Below are positions 1-8,942 of a stretch of DNA of 64,000 nucleotides, piece after piece. Numbering within the stretch: the first letter of the stretch is position 1; every line of letters begins with the position of its first letter. The stretch is from the NCBI RefSeq assembly GCF_964030865.1, contig NZ_OZ034984.1:248001-312000 (forward strand), given 5' to 3'. This DNA comes from Spiroplasma endosymbiont of Dioctria linearis (GTDB lineage: Bacteria > Bacillota_I > Bacilli_A > Mycoplasmatales > Mycoplasmataceae). The translations under genes and the position numbers were made by a program. The notes under the pieces are model-generated. The model did no database searches. It had not been told where the DNA came from and saw only the letters and a program-made list of their open reading frames with translations.

Positions 1-570
1 AATTATTTAATTGATGTTGGACAATCTAATAGTAAAATATTAGATAACTTAGCTAAATTCTCTGTGAATAGTTTAAAGGCTTGACATAAAACAATGGGAG
101 TATCTTATGGTTATGAATATCCAGAATATAATTCTGCTCAGGATTTTTTAATGGTTATTAAAAGCTCAAAACTGACTAATAAATTTGTAGAAAAAGATAA
201 AACAACAGGATATTGAGGAAAATATAACTCATTTAATTTTTATTTAAATCTTGGTTTAAGTGATAAATTTGAATTTACAGAAGATAGATTAAATATGTTA
301 AATCAAGCTAAACTTTCTGAAGATTCAATATACTCAATAGGATTACAACAAAAAGGCCTAGCAAGCGCAACTAATGTATGAAACTATACAGCCTTTAATT
401 GAATTATGGATAAAAATGGAATTAGTTTAGAATGAAATGATAGAGATTATAATATAAACAATAATATTATGCTTTGGGACTTAGGCTATATTAATTTTTA
501 TATTGATTTAGATCAAATTACATTAGGTTCTAAAACATTAGGTCAAAAGGACTTCATTAAATTCATCTAA
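1..570 (+). CDS. MOLPALP-family lipoprotein, C-terminal part (cut by window start)
   Basis: Open from base 1 with several TGA codons read as Trp, ending at TAA. The 189 visible residues match the C-terminal third of the lipoprotein at 26253: a stretch like FSVNSLKAWHKTMGVSYGY, a PEYNS segment, and a final LGYINFYIDLDQI block that recurs at the end of every MOLPALP copy here. The start, signal peptide and lipobox lie outside the window. By homology it is a surface-anchored lipoprotein of unknown ligand. It is followed by a ruined permease gene in the order seen in the two intact cassettes, so it was probably the first gene of a lipoprotein-permease-ATPase operon. Confidence 0.85.
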
Positions 571-598
571 TAGAATTTTCTATTTAATGAAAAAATTA

Positions 599-1015
599 TA
601 TAAGGAATTTAAATAATCAAATATAGTTTTAAATCTATTATAAAAGAGAGGTCTTTTATAATATTTAATGGACTATATTTTTTATTTTTATTGCTCCTTG
701 CAGTTTACTCACTTTTTCAAAGAAATAATAGTAATTTCCTATTAATTTTTTAATTACTTTGTTTTATTAACTGTATCTATAATATTATTTATTTTATGTC
801 TTTAGAAGTTTTTTATTTCAAATAATTTTTCTTATTAATATCTCTATTTGCAAATATTCAAGTATCAACAATAATTGACACACTAATATTATCAAGTACA
901 TTTATTACTAATTTACTTTATACTTTTTTAATACAAGCAGAATAAAATAAGAGTCTAATTTTTTTATAAAAATGATAATAGTACTATGGTAGTTAGCGAA
1001 ATATATGACTTTAAA
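599..1015 (+). pseudogene. Decayed ABC permease of the MOLPALP cassette
   Basis: The sequence follows the intact permease at 28119 from its segment FSFKLIIKERSFLIFNGLY onward, then past a deletion to the part matching SLFANIQVSTI, the FISNLPYTFLIQGEE region and the VNEVYDSYDLK region. Frames are broken by stops (for example TAA near 749) and by internal deletion, so no functional product is expected. It shows that a third copy of the lipoprotein-permease cassette once stood here. Confidence 0.75.
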
Positions 1016-1211
1016 TGGACTTAAAAAAGATAAGAAGATAAATAAAAATTTGGAAGAGATGTCTGTAGTTGAAATAAAAAAGGAAAATAAATTGTTAAGT
1101 GAAGAGATAATTAATATGCAAGAGAAAATTGAAGAATTTCAAGAAAATGTTGAAGTACTTGAAGATCAAGTTCAAGTATTAAAAGAAAAATTAATATTTA
1201 TTATACATTAA
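1005..1211 (+). pseudogene. Coiled-coil ORF fragment at the end of the permease remnant
   Basis: A 68-residue frame, very rich in Glu/Lys with heptad leucines, ends just before a T16 tract. It begins inside the permease remnant and has no clear ribosome binding site. The coiled coil is like those in the OrfA of IS3-type elements, but no motif identifies it. Most likely a fused fragment left by rearrangement; a real small protein cannot be excluded. Confidence 0.25.
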
Positions 1212-1218
1212 TATTGCA

Positions 1219-1234
1219 TTTTTTTTTTTTTTTT
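1219..1234. repeat. T16 homopolymer tract upstream of lipoprotein gene
   Basis: Sixteen consecutive T bases about 140 bp before the start of the lipoprotein at 1376. Tracts of this length are prone to slippage; four others of 15-17 bases occur in this window, all in intergenic regions. Confidence 0.9.
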
Positions 1235-1375
1235 GATGAAAGAAATAATTTTTTATTCTTATAAAAATATTTTTATATTCCAAACCGGGAAATTAAAATC
1301 CTTAAAGTAAATTATAATAATAATAACTTGATATGTGTGTGTGGTACTTTCAAAAAAAGTATGGAGGAATAAAAA

Positions 1376-2050
1376 ATGAAAAAATTATTAGGATTATTAG
1401 GAGCAGCTGGTTTAGTTGCTACAACTAGTGCAACAGTTGTTGCATGTGGTGGACAAAAAGTAGTAGATAAGTCTCTAGAAATTTCAAAACTTGAGGCAAA
1501 AAATATAACAATTAATGTTGGTAAAAAAACTGATAAAGCAGTTGTTAAAATAGTATCTGATGCAAAAGATAAATCAATTTTAACAGTAACTGCTGGTAAC
1601 GTTGCTGATAATGGTGATGTAGTAATTACTGTAACACCATCTAAATTGCCAACTGAAAAAGATGTTAAAGAAGTTTTAACAGTTACATATGGTGTTGAAA
1701 AAGATGGAAAACAAACAGTTTTAACAACAACAAAAATTAACGTTACTGTTAAAAAACAGGAAGCTACAACTCCTGAATTAGTAAAAATTGAAACTCATGT
1801 AACAGTTAAAACATTAACAATTACTGAAGTTAAAACTGCTGATGCTTATTTAACAGATGTTAAAGGGAAAAATGCTAACTTAAATGTTGCAGAAGTAAAA
1901 GCTACATTAAAAAAAGCTCCAGAAGCAGCTGTTCCAGCTGAGGGAGAAAACCCAGCAAAAGAAGCAGTAAATGGTACATTATTAATTACAGTTAATGAAG
2001 GTTCAAAAGTTTATGAACAAGGTACAATTGAGATTGCTTTAAACTGATAA
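1376..2050 (+). CDS. Surface lipoprotein with Ig-like N-terminal domain
   Basis: 224 residues. The N-terminus is a lipoprotein signal with lipobox VVAC, Cys24 being the predicted lipidation site, so the protein should be anchored to the outer face of the membrane. Residues about 30-125 (SLEISKLEAKNITINVGKK to TKINVTVKK) form a beta-rich domain shared with the next gene and resembling bacterial Ig-like modules; the C-terminal part is a different beta-rich segment with an Ala/Pro-rich insert. The natural end is TAA at 2048; the TGA before it is read as Trp. GGAGG lies 8 bases before ATG. A hairpin with a T-run follows. Related to spiralin-type proteins only by overall character; ligand unknown. 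Confidence 0.85.
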
Positions 2051-2084
2051 TCAATTTAAAATTAATACTTAGATTTTTATAAAG

Positions 2085-2112
2085 AGATTCTTTAATTAGA
2101 ATCTTTTTTTTA
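2085..2112 (+). terminator. Rho-independent terminator
   Basis: AGATTCT and AGAATCT arms around a 6-base loop, followed by a run of T, 34 bases after the lipoprotein stop. Confidence 0.85.
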
Positions 2113-2187
2113 TTTTTATAAATTAAGCATAAAAAAGTTACAAAGTTAATAATATCTACTAATTAAAAATAAAATTAATTTTAAGTG

Positions 2188-2219
2188 TTGTCATTTTTAA
2201 GTCACTAATTAGTTATAAT
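2188..2219 (+). promoter_or_regulatory. Possible promoter of spiralin-like gene
   Basis: TATAAT at 2214-2219 with TTGTCA 20 bases upstream. The -10 box is perfect but the spacing is long, so the -35 assignment is uncertain. Confidence 0.45.
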
Positions 2220-2280
2220 AGAACTAGACTTGAGTGAGAAGCAAGGTACTTTTATTATAAAAATAATAAAAGGAGAAAGA

Positions 2281-3726
2281 ATGAAAAAATTATTAGGATT
2301 ATTAGGAGCAGCTGGTTTAGTTGCTACAACTAGTGCAACAGTTGTTGCATGTGGTAAAAAAGATGATGGAGAGAAAATTGAAAGCTTAGAGTTTTTAAAT
2401 CTGGAATCTAAAAAGATAACAATAAATTTAGGGAAAAAAACTGATAAGGCAGTTGTTAAATCAGTATCAAATGTAAAGGAATCAATTTTAACAGTTACTT
2501 TTGGTGAGGTTAGTGATAATGGTGATGTAGTAGTTACTATAACACCATCTAAATTACCAAAAGATAAAGATGTTAAAGAAACTATAACAATTACATATGG
2601 TGTTGAAGTTGAAGGGAAACAAAATGTTTTATCAACAAAAAAAATTAATGTTACTGTTAAAAAAGATACTTCATCAGAGGTTAAAGAAGCTTTAACAAAT
2701 GAAGTTCAAAGCATTTTAGATGCAACAGTAAAAGAAAAAGAGTTTAGTACTAAACAAGAGGCTATTAATGTTGTTAAAGCTGCTCAATTAGGAGAAGGTT
2801 TACAATTTGATGGTGAACCTACGACTAAGGGTGAAACAGGTGATATAACTGTTAATGTTATTGTAAAAGCAAAAGATGGTTATAAAATTAAAGATGGAGA
2901 AGAAACTAAATTCTCTGTTATTGCAAAAGTTACTGGAGTTGTAAAAGAAGTTTCAACAAGTGGTGTTCAAAGCGCACTAGAAGCAACTACAAGTGGAGGA
3001 GAATTTGACAATAAACAACAAGCAATTAAAGCTGTAAAAGCAGCTAAATTAGTAGAAGGTTTGGAGTTTGATGGTGATCCGACAAGTGAAGGTGAAATTG
3101 AAGATATAACTATTAATGTTGTTGTGAAAGCAACAGAAGGTTATAAAATTAATGATGGAGAAGAAACTAAATTCTCTGTTATTGCAAAAGTTAAAGTACC
3201 TTTAAAAGAAGTTTCAACAAGTGGTGTTCAAAGTGCACTAGAAGCAACTACAAGTGGAGGAGAATTTGACAATAAACAACAAGCAATTGAAGCTGTAAAA
3301 GCAGCTAAATTAGCAGAAGGTTTAGAATTTGATGGTGATCCAACAAGTGAAGGTGAAATTGAAGATATAACTATTAATGTTGTTGTGAAAGCAACAGATG
3401 GTTATAAAATTAATGATGGAGAAGAAACTAAATTTTCTGTTAATGCAAAAGTTAAAGTACCTTTAAAAGAAGTTTCAACAAGTGGTGTTCAAAGCGCACT
3501 AGAAGCAACTACAAATGGAGAAGAATTTGACAATAAACAACAAGCAATTGAAGCTGTAAAAACAGCTAAATTAGCAGAAGGTTTAGAGTTTGATGGTGAT
3601 CCGACAAGTGAAGGTGAAACTGCAGATATAACTATTAAAGTTATTGTGAAAGCAATAGATGGTTATATTATTCAAACTGGAGAAGAAACTACTTTTTCAG
3701 TTGTTGCTAAAATTAAATCAGCTTAG
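2281..3726 (+). CDS. Repeat-containing spiralin-like surface lipoprotein
   Basis: 481 residues. ATG at 2281 is chosen over an upstream in-frame start because AAAGGAG sits 6 bases before it and it begins the lipoprotein signal (lipobox Cys24). An Ig-like domain as in the preceding protein fills about residues 30-135. Then come four tandem repeats of 87 residues (261 bp): 2689, 2950, 3211 and 3472 onward. Each contains a helix-like part (VQSALEATTSGGEFDNKQQA), FDGDPTSEGE, and a strand-rich end (KINDGEETKFSV). The last three are almost identical, the first more divergent, indicating recent expansion. The repeats resemble those of spiralin, the main Spiroplasma surface protein, with moderate certainty. 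Repeat number may vary between strains. Confidence 0.85.
   Translation: MKKLLGLLGAAGLVATTSATVVACGKKDDGEKIESLEFLNLESKKITINLGKKTDKAVVKSVSNVKESILTVTFGEVSDNGDVVVTITPSKLPKDKDVKETITITYGVEVEGKQNVLSTKKINVTVKKDTSSEVKEALTNEVQSILDATVKEKEFSTKQEAINVVKAAQLGEGLQFDGEPTTKGETGDITVNVIVKAKDGYKIKDGEETKFSVIAKVTGVVKEVSTSGVQSALEATTSGGEFDNKQQAIKAVKAAKLVEGLEFDGDPTSEGEIEDITINVVVKATEGYKINDGEETKFSVIAKVKVPLKEVSTSGVQSALEATTSGGEFDNKQQAIEAVKAAKLAEGLEFDGDPTSEGEIEDITINVVVKATDGYKINDGEETKFSVNAKVKVPLKEVSTSGVQSALEATTNGEEFDNKQQAIEAVKTAKLAEGLEFDGDPTSEGETADITIKVIVKAIDGYIIQTGEETTFSVVAKIKSA
2689..3723 (+). repeat. Four 261-bp in-frame coding repeats
   Basis: The phrase GTTTCAACAAGTGGTGTTCA recurs at 2950, 3211 and 3472, exactly 261 bp apart; a diverged first unit begins near 2689. 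The unit is a multiple of three, so gain or loss keeps the frame. Confidence 0.9.
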
Positions 3727-3744
3727 TTACAATAAAAAAATATT

Positions 3745-3778
3745 AAAAAAAAGATTCCTTTAAGAATCTTTTTCTTTT
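3745..3778 (+). terminator. Rho-independent terminator
   Basis: AAAAAGATTC and GAATCTTTTT arms around CTTTAA, just after the spiralin-like gene and overlapping the end of the convergent gene. It has T-rich flanks on both strands, so it may serve both. Confidence 0.85.
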
Positions 3779-5108
3779 ATTTAAAAATGACATCTTTATT
3801 AATTCAAAATTCATATGCTGGAATTTCAAATTCCTTATCATTTACTTTATAAATTGTGTTATTTGCTTTCTTGCTTTTTCTTAAATGAATAGCTAAGTTA
3901 TCTTTAATTTTAGTAAAATTTGGATCAATATCTTTTGTTATACCAAGAGATATAATTCTTTGAATTTCTTTTCTTGCATTGTAAAAAACACTTTGAGCTT
4001 TTTTAATATTTTCATCACTTAATCTAAATAACTTAAAGTTTAAAACCTGGTTGTTTATCTTATCAATCATTATTACAATATAGGTTTTTAAAATTATATC
4101 TTGATAAAATGTACTTTCTTCAAATTCATCATTTAAGATTTCAAAAGGGTCTAATTCATAATTGGTTGAGATTTGTTCTTGAAGGTTACTATTATCAGTT
4201 AATTTATGAATTAGCTTATAATTAGTTACTTTAATAAAGTCATACATTGCTCTATTATGTTCTTTTAAATAATTTTCAAAAGCCATTTGATGTCATTGGT
4301 TTGCTTTTGACTGTGTATATTTAGAGATGTCTGTACCAATAATACTTGTTAGATACTCTTCAATTTGTTCATTTTTAAAATCTGCAATATCGTTAACTTC
4401 TTTTTCTTCAAATATTTCATTTAAATAATCAATTTTTCTGATTTTTTTTGAAATAATTTCTTTTAAGAAATTAATATTAAATGAATAGTTTCTAAATCTT
4501 ACTAAAACATTTGAATAGGGCTGCTTTTTTAAATCAATTCGATTTTGACTTTTTGTTGAAGCTGACAAAATATTTGTAAATCCTTCATTTAAATCTTCAG
4601 CTTTACCTTTTTTAACTTTTTCTTGAATTGCTAATCAATCATTAACAATTAAAAAGAACTCTTTTTGTCGACTAATATCAATAATAAAAGCATCTTTAAT
4701 TTGATAATCTAAAAAGTCTTTTTCATAATCATGAATATAGGTCATGATTAGCAATAATTGATTTTTATTAATAAATCTACTTGTTTTAAATGTTTCATTA
4801 ACAATTTCATCGTAATAAATGTCATTTAATACCATTCTCTCTTTTACAATTAATTCTCCATATTTATTATATTTTAATGCAACTGGTTTTAATTCTAATT
4901 GTAGATCTTCAAAGGTATATTCCATTTTACTCATTAAACCAATGTCAAAAACAGCTTGTTGAATAACATGTTTTACTTTTTCTTTATTATCAAAGTATCT
5001 TATTCTATCTAATTTATTGCCAGCTAGTTCTCTTAGTGTTTTGCCAATAGCTTTTTGTGCTACTTCAAAGACTTCTAATAAGTCTTGTTTATATTGTTTA
5101 TCATCCAT
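3777..5108 (-). CDS. Sau3AI/MutH-family endonuclease-like protein
   Basis: 443 residues once three internal TGA codons are read as Trp. Length and layout fit Sau3AI-type enzymes (about 490 residues, two MutH-like domains), which cut GATC. Recognisable parts: FEDLQLELKPV near residue 70 followed by KERMVLNDI, LLLIMTYIHDYEKD, then GKAEDLNEG, SASTKSQ and LKKQPYSN, the typical C-terminal end of the first domain. In my alignment Glu72 and Lys74 of the E-x-K pair are kept, but the upstream catalytic Asp position is Thr65 and the G-x-x-x-E Glu position is Gln50, so it may be a weak or inactive nuclease. ATG at 5108 is preceded by AGAGGA; an in-frame TTG lies at 5177. No methylase is adjacent. Confidence 0.72.
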
Positions 5109-5399
5109 GATATTAAAGTTCCTCTTTACTACTTGATTATAAAGTAATTTTCTACTTAATGGTCTATCAATAAGCAATATTTATCTTTAATTTTCTATTT
5201 AGATTCAAGAGATTATATAAACTTATGGTTTATATAATCTTTTTAAAACACTAGAGAATGTAAAGAAAAAGTAGATTTTCGAAAATAAATTAATAATTGA
5301 CTAAGAATAATTAATTTGTCAACAAATGTATTTTTTATAAAGTTTTAGGTTATATCTTTCTTTCAAATATAATATTAATATTGATTTGAGGGTAAAAAA
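5109..5399. other. Intergenic region with perfect 13-bp hairpin
   Basis: Divergent region between the Sau3AI-like gene and the ATPase. AGATTATATAAAC (5210-5222) and its exact complement (5228-5240) enclose TTATG, with a short T-run on the + side. It could be a terminator or an operator for the leftward gene. No gene seen. Confidence 0.55.
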
Positions 5400-6794
5400 A
5401 TGCAAGTGAAAATAAAAGAATTTGGTCCAATTAGTAATTTATCTTTTGTGTCTGAAAAGAATTCAATGGTCATAATAACAGGAGATAATGCCACTGGAAA
5501 AACAACTTTATTAAAAATATTGAAAGTCTATAATCAAACCATAGAGATTACATCTGACATAAACTTAGATAATCAAAAAATGGATTTTATTGAAGCTATT
5601 ATTAAAAGAATTAATGGTTTAAATAGAGAAATAGAGAAGCTTTTAAATATTCAAATAGAAGATTTAAAAAGTGACAATAATTATGAAATTAGTAAGTTTG
5701 AAGAAATTATAGATTATTTAGGAAAAATAGTAAGCAATTATCTTAAAGTCATATTTAAAAATCCTATTGGTGCTCTTTTTAATGTTTTGCAAAATGTACC
5801 TAATATTCATGAAAGTATAGAAAAAATTAAAGAAGAGTTTCAAAAAATTGAAAATCTAGTAAACTTTTATATTGTAAATTATGATAATAAAGAAAGTTTA
5901 CTTAATAGATTTGCTAAAATAATTTATAAAAAATTAATAGAGTTAAATTTTAAAGATTTTATTCAAAATGATGAATTTGAAATAGTTATTAAAGATGATA
6001 AAAATGCTCTTTATCATAATAAAGAGAATGTAGACTTTAGTATTTCATATTTTAATATAATTACTGGAAGAGTAAAATATATATCAAATTTGAATGAAAT
6101 AACAAATGGAATAGATATGATGGATAATGATATTAGACTAAGTTTTGTAGATAGTGAACTGGAAGGGTTTTTATTTGAGTTTGAGGAAAATAAAGGTAAT
6201 TATTTTATAAAAGAAAATAAATTTATAGGAAGACATAGTCTTTCATTTGATGAAAATGGCTTTAAATGCTTAGACGATGAAGATTCAAATTCAAAAAATA
6301 ATGAACAAGAAAGAGAAAAGATACTAAAATTAATTAAGAACTTATTGCTTAAGATGGACCCAAATTTAGATCTTAATAAACTTAAAACAAATAATAATAT
6401 TTTTAATAAAGATAATGGAGTTAGTTTATCTAATGGATTAAAAACTGTTTTAGGTTTATATTTTTTTATTGAAAATGCAAGTGATTTAGTACTTAATGCC
6501 ATGTTTTTTGATGAGATTGAAGTTTCATTAAACTCTTTTTAACAAATTGATTTAATTAACATTATTATTCAATTACAAAAAAATTTTTTCTCAGATGTAT
6601 TTATAACAACTCATAGTCCTTATGTTGTTAGTGCCTTTAGAAAATTTGAGAAGCAAGAAGATAAAAGTACTTACATATTTTTTGAACGCATTGATGGTAA
6701 AAATTTTTCATATGTTTCAAATAATTGTTTAGAGATTCTGACAAGATTTTCTTCTACTTATGATTATATGGAGGATTTAAAAAATGAATATTAA
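5400..6794 (+). pseudogene. AAA/OLD-like ATPase, split by one in-frame TAA
   Basis: The reading frame runs from ATG 5400 (GAGGG upstream) to TAA 6792 but is interrupted once, by TAA at 6540-6542. Before the stop: Walker A GDNATGKT at residues 28-35 and a Walker B-like MFFDEIE near 370. After it the same frame continues with QIDLINIIIQLQ and ITTHSPYVVSAF, the His-containing switch region of SMC/OLD-type ATPases. A single base change (for example CAA to TAA) would explain the break, so it is either a young pseudogene or a sequencing error. The product without the end would lack the switch His and be inactive. Overlaps the next gene by 11 bases, so the two were an operon, possibly a defence pair. 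Confidence 0.8.
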
Positions 6795-7314
6795 ATTTCA
6801 TAAAACCTTAGAGGTTTATAAAAGCTCTTGAAAAGTAGTATCTAAGACAGCAGAAGAGGAAAGTGTCTTGTCTAGTGAAAATCAAGAGGTAATAAATTTT
6901 GAGGAAGCTATGGAATTGGAAGAGAAATTTTTTAATCAAATTAAAAGATGTGATGCATTAAGTATTTATAACAAAAAGACAATTGCTCTTATAGAATTCA
7001 AAATGCTTAAAAATTTTTTAAATTTTGAAAAGGAATTTAAACTTAAAAAGGCCAAAGAAATATCTGAACAATTAATCAAATCTTGAGAATCATTAAATTA
7101 TCGCTCATGAGCAAATCATTTTGGATCAGTAATATTCATATGTGCAATTTTTTCGGACTGAGATGAAAACCATTCAAAAAATAGGCAAAAATTGGAAGAG
7201 TTCAAAGAAATGATTAATATTAATTTAGAAAAAGAGCAATTGAAAAATAAGATTGAAATTTATACAAATAATACATTTAGGTATAAAAAATTTTCATTAA
7301 AAATTGAATTTTAA
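6784..7314 (+). CDS. Partner of AAA ATPase, unknown function
   Basis: 176 residues. ATG at 6784 lies inside the end of the ATPase gene with GGAGG 8 bases upstream, so it is translationally coupled. The protein is mostly helical and Glu/Lys-rich, with one more hydrophobic stretch around WANHFGSVIFICAIFSDW (about residues 115-132). I recognise no family: no HNH or TOPRIM residues are visible, so it is not an obvious PtuB or OLD nuclease. Two-gene ATPase-plus-effector pairs are common in anti-phage systems, which suggests but does not prove such a role. Confidence 0.6.
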
Positions 7315-7513
7315 ATTAATAATAAAGCAAAAGAATATCAGTAATGCTTTTAAAAATTAGAAGTTAATATATAAAAATATTTAATAAATAGTGTAAAATA
7401 TAAAATTTAAATCATATTGATTATTAACATTGAGTTTATTGTAATAAAAATTATAATAAGTATATCTTATCTATTCAAATTTGTTTGAAAGATAATAAGA
7501 GGAGAACAAAAAA

Positions 7514-8809
7514 ATGTTAAAAGATTTTAAAGGGTATCAACTAAATGAAATTGAAACAAGTGTGACAGAATTTATTAATAAAGAGAAATTTACATTAATG
7601 TATTTGAAAGAAACAGTATTCTTTCCAGAATCAGCAGGACAAATTAGTGATAAAGGAGTTATCATATTTAATAAAAAAGAATATAAAATCCTTGGACTAG
7701 CTATTAGCGAAGATAAAGTAGTACATAAAGTAGAGTTAATTAACGATATTAAAGTAGGGTCACAAGTAATAGCAAAATTAGATAAAAATCACAGAGATCT
7801 TGTTAGTCAAAATCACAGTGCAGCTCATTTACTTTTTGACACTTTACGTGAACTTTTTCCTACCAGTATTGGTAAAGGATATTTCAATGATGAAACTGGT
7901 TTAAGAATGGATATGTATATTGAACAAAAAATATCTTGATCAAATATTTATGAACTAAATAATATAGTGAAACATAAAATGACAACTAATGCCAAAAAAG
8001 AGGAGCTTATTGTTGATGCAAAAACTGCAAAAGAGAAATATAATTTAGCAATTGAATTTAATCAAAAACAATTAGAAGGGGACTTAAGAATTGTAAAGTT
8101 TGATAATGCTTCAATTCAACTTTGTAGTGGAACACATGTTAATTCTTTAAAAGATATTGAAGATTTTCTTATTACAAGTTATGAATCAAAGGGAAGTGGT
8201 ATTTATCGTTTCTATGCTAAAACAAAAAACTTTGAAATTAACTTAGCATATAATAGTTTTTGTGAAACAGAATTTAAAGAAGTTGAACAACTTATTTTAA
8301 AATATAGTAATTTAAAAAAGTATGGCAAAGATGATAATGTCGAAATGATGTTAAGTGCATGAGTACACTTAACAAAAAAATATAGTCAGCAAAAAGAAAC
8401 TAGTTGACAAGATTATATAAAATTTAAATCACTGGCAACTGATTTAAAAATTCAAATCCCAGATTTTTTAAATGAAATTGATTCTAAAAAGAAAGATTTA
8501 CTATATAAAAAATATAAAGATATTAGTCCAATTTCTTCACTAGATTATAATTTATTTTTAATAGAAGAATCTTCTTTAGAAAATAAGGATTTAAATTTTA
8601 TTGCAGATTTAATTTTAAAAAATAATAGTAATGCCTTTGTTGAAGTATTTGATTTATCTTCGAAAATTTATTTATGTAAATCAAATTCTAAAATTAATGC
8701 TTTAGAAAAAATGTTGAATCATTTAACTTTTGAAATTAAAGGTGGAGGAAATGATAAAACCGCCCAAGGGAAAATCATAATTAAAAGTGTCAATGAACCA
8801 CTTAATTAA
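7514..8809 (+). CDS. AlaX-type alanyl-tRNA editing protein (long form)
   Basis: 431 residues. It hydrolyses mischarged Ser- or Gly-tRNA(Ala) in trans. The zinc/catalytic set of AlaX and AlaRS editing domains is complete: HSAAH (His101, His105) and CSGTH (Cys204, His208). N-terminal residues 1-95 form the AlaRS-like beta barrel with FFPESAGQISDKG. The C-terminal part ends in GGGNDKTAQGK, the DHHA1/C-Ala signature of the long AlaX form. The AlaRS aminoacylation domain is absent, so this is a stand-alone editor and not alaS. TAAGAGGAG lies before ATG 7514. It stands alone between unrelated genes. Confidence 0.85.
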
Positions 8810-8893
8810 AAAGTCTTTACTGAAAACAATCTTTTCTATGAGTTTCTTAAACTAAAAGAAAAAATGCTTTTATTCTATTAGAGAATAAGATAC

Positions 8894-8925
8894 TTTTGTA
8901 GCATCAAGTAATTGGTGCTACAAAA
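8894..8925 (+). promoter_or_regulatory. 14-bp-stem hairpin just before a ribosome binding site
   Basis: TTTTGTAGCATCAA (8894-8907) pairs with TTGGTGCTACAAAA (8912-8925; one G-T pair) around a GTAA loop. AAGGAG for the next gene begins at once after it. No T-run follows, so it is more likely an operator or leader structure than a terminator. Confidence 0.6.
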
Positions 8926-8942
8926 AGGAGAGAAAGAAAAGA

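Noticed and set aside
2230-2280. Upstream start for the spiralin-like lipoprotein
   Set aside because: Would put 17 hydrophilic residues before the signal peptide; AAAGGAG and ATG at 2281 fit better.
2689-3723. CRISPR-like array
   Set aside because: Repeats are 261 bp, in frame and within a lipoprotein gene.
6200-6502. Minus-strand open frame of 100 codons inside the ATPase gene
   Set aside because: Fully within and opposite to the ATPase coding sequence, no ribosome site, hydrophobic pattern is the mirror of the ATPase codons.
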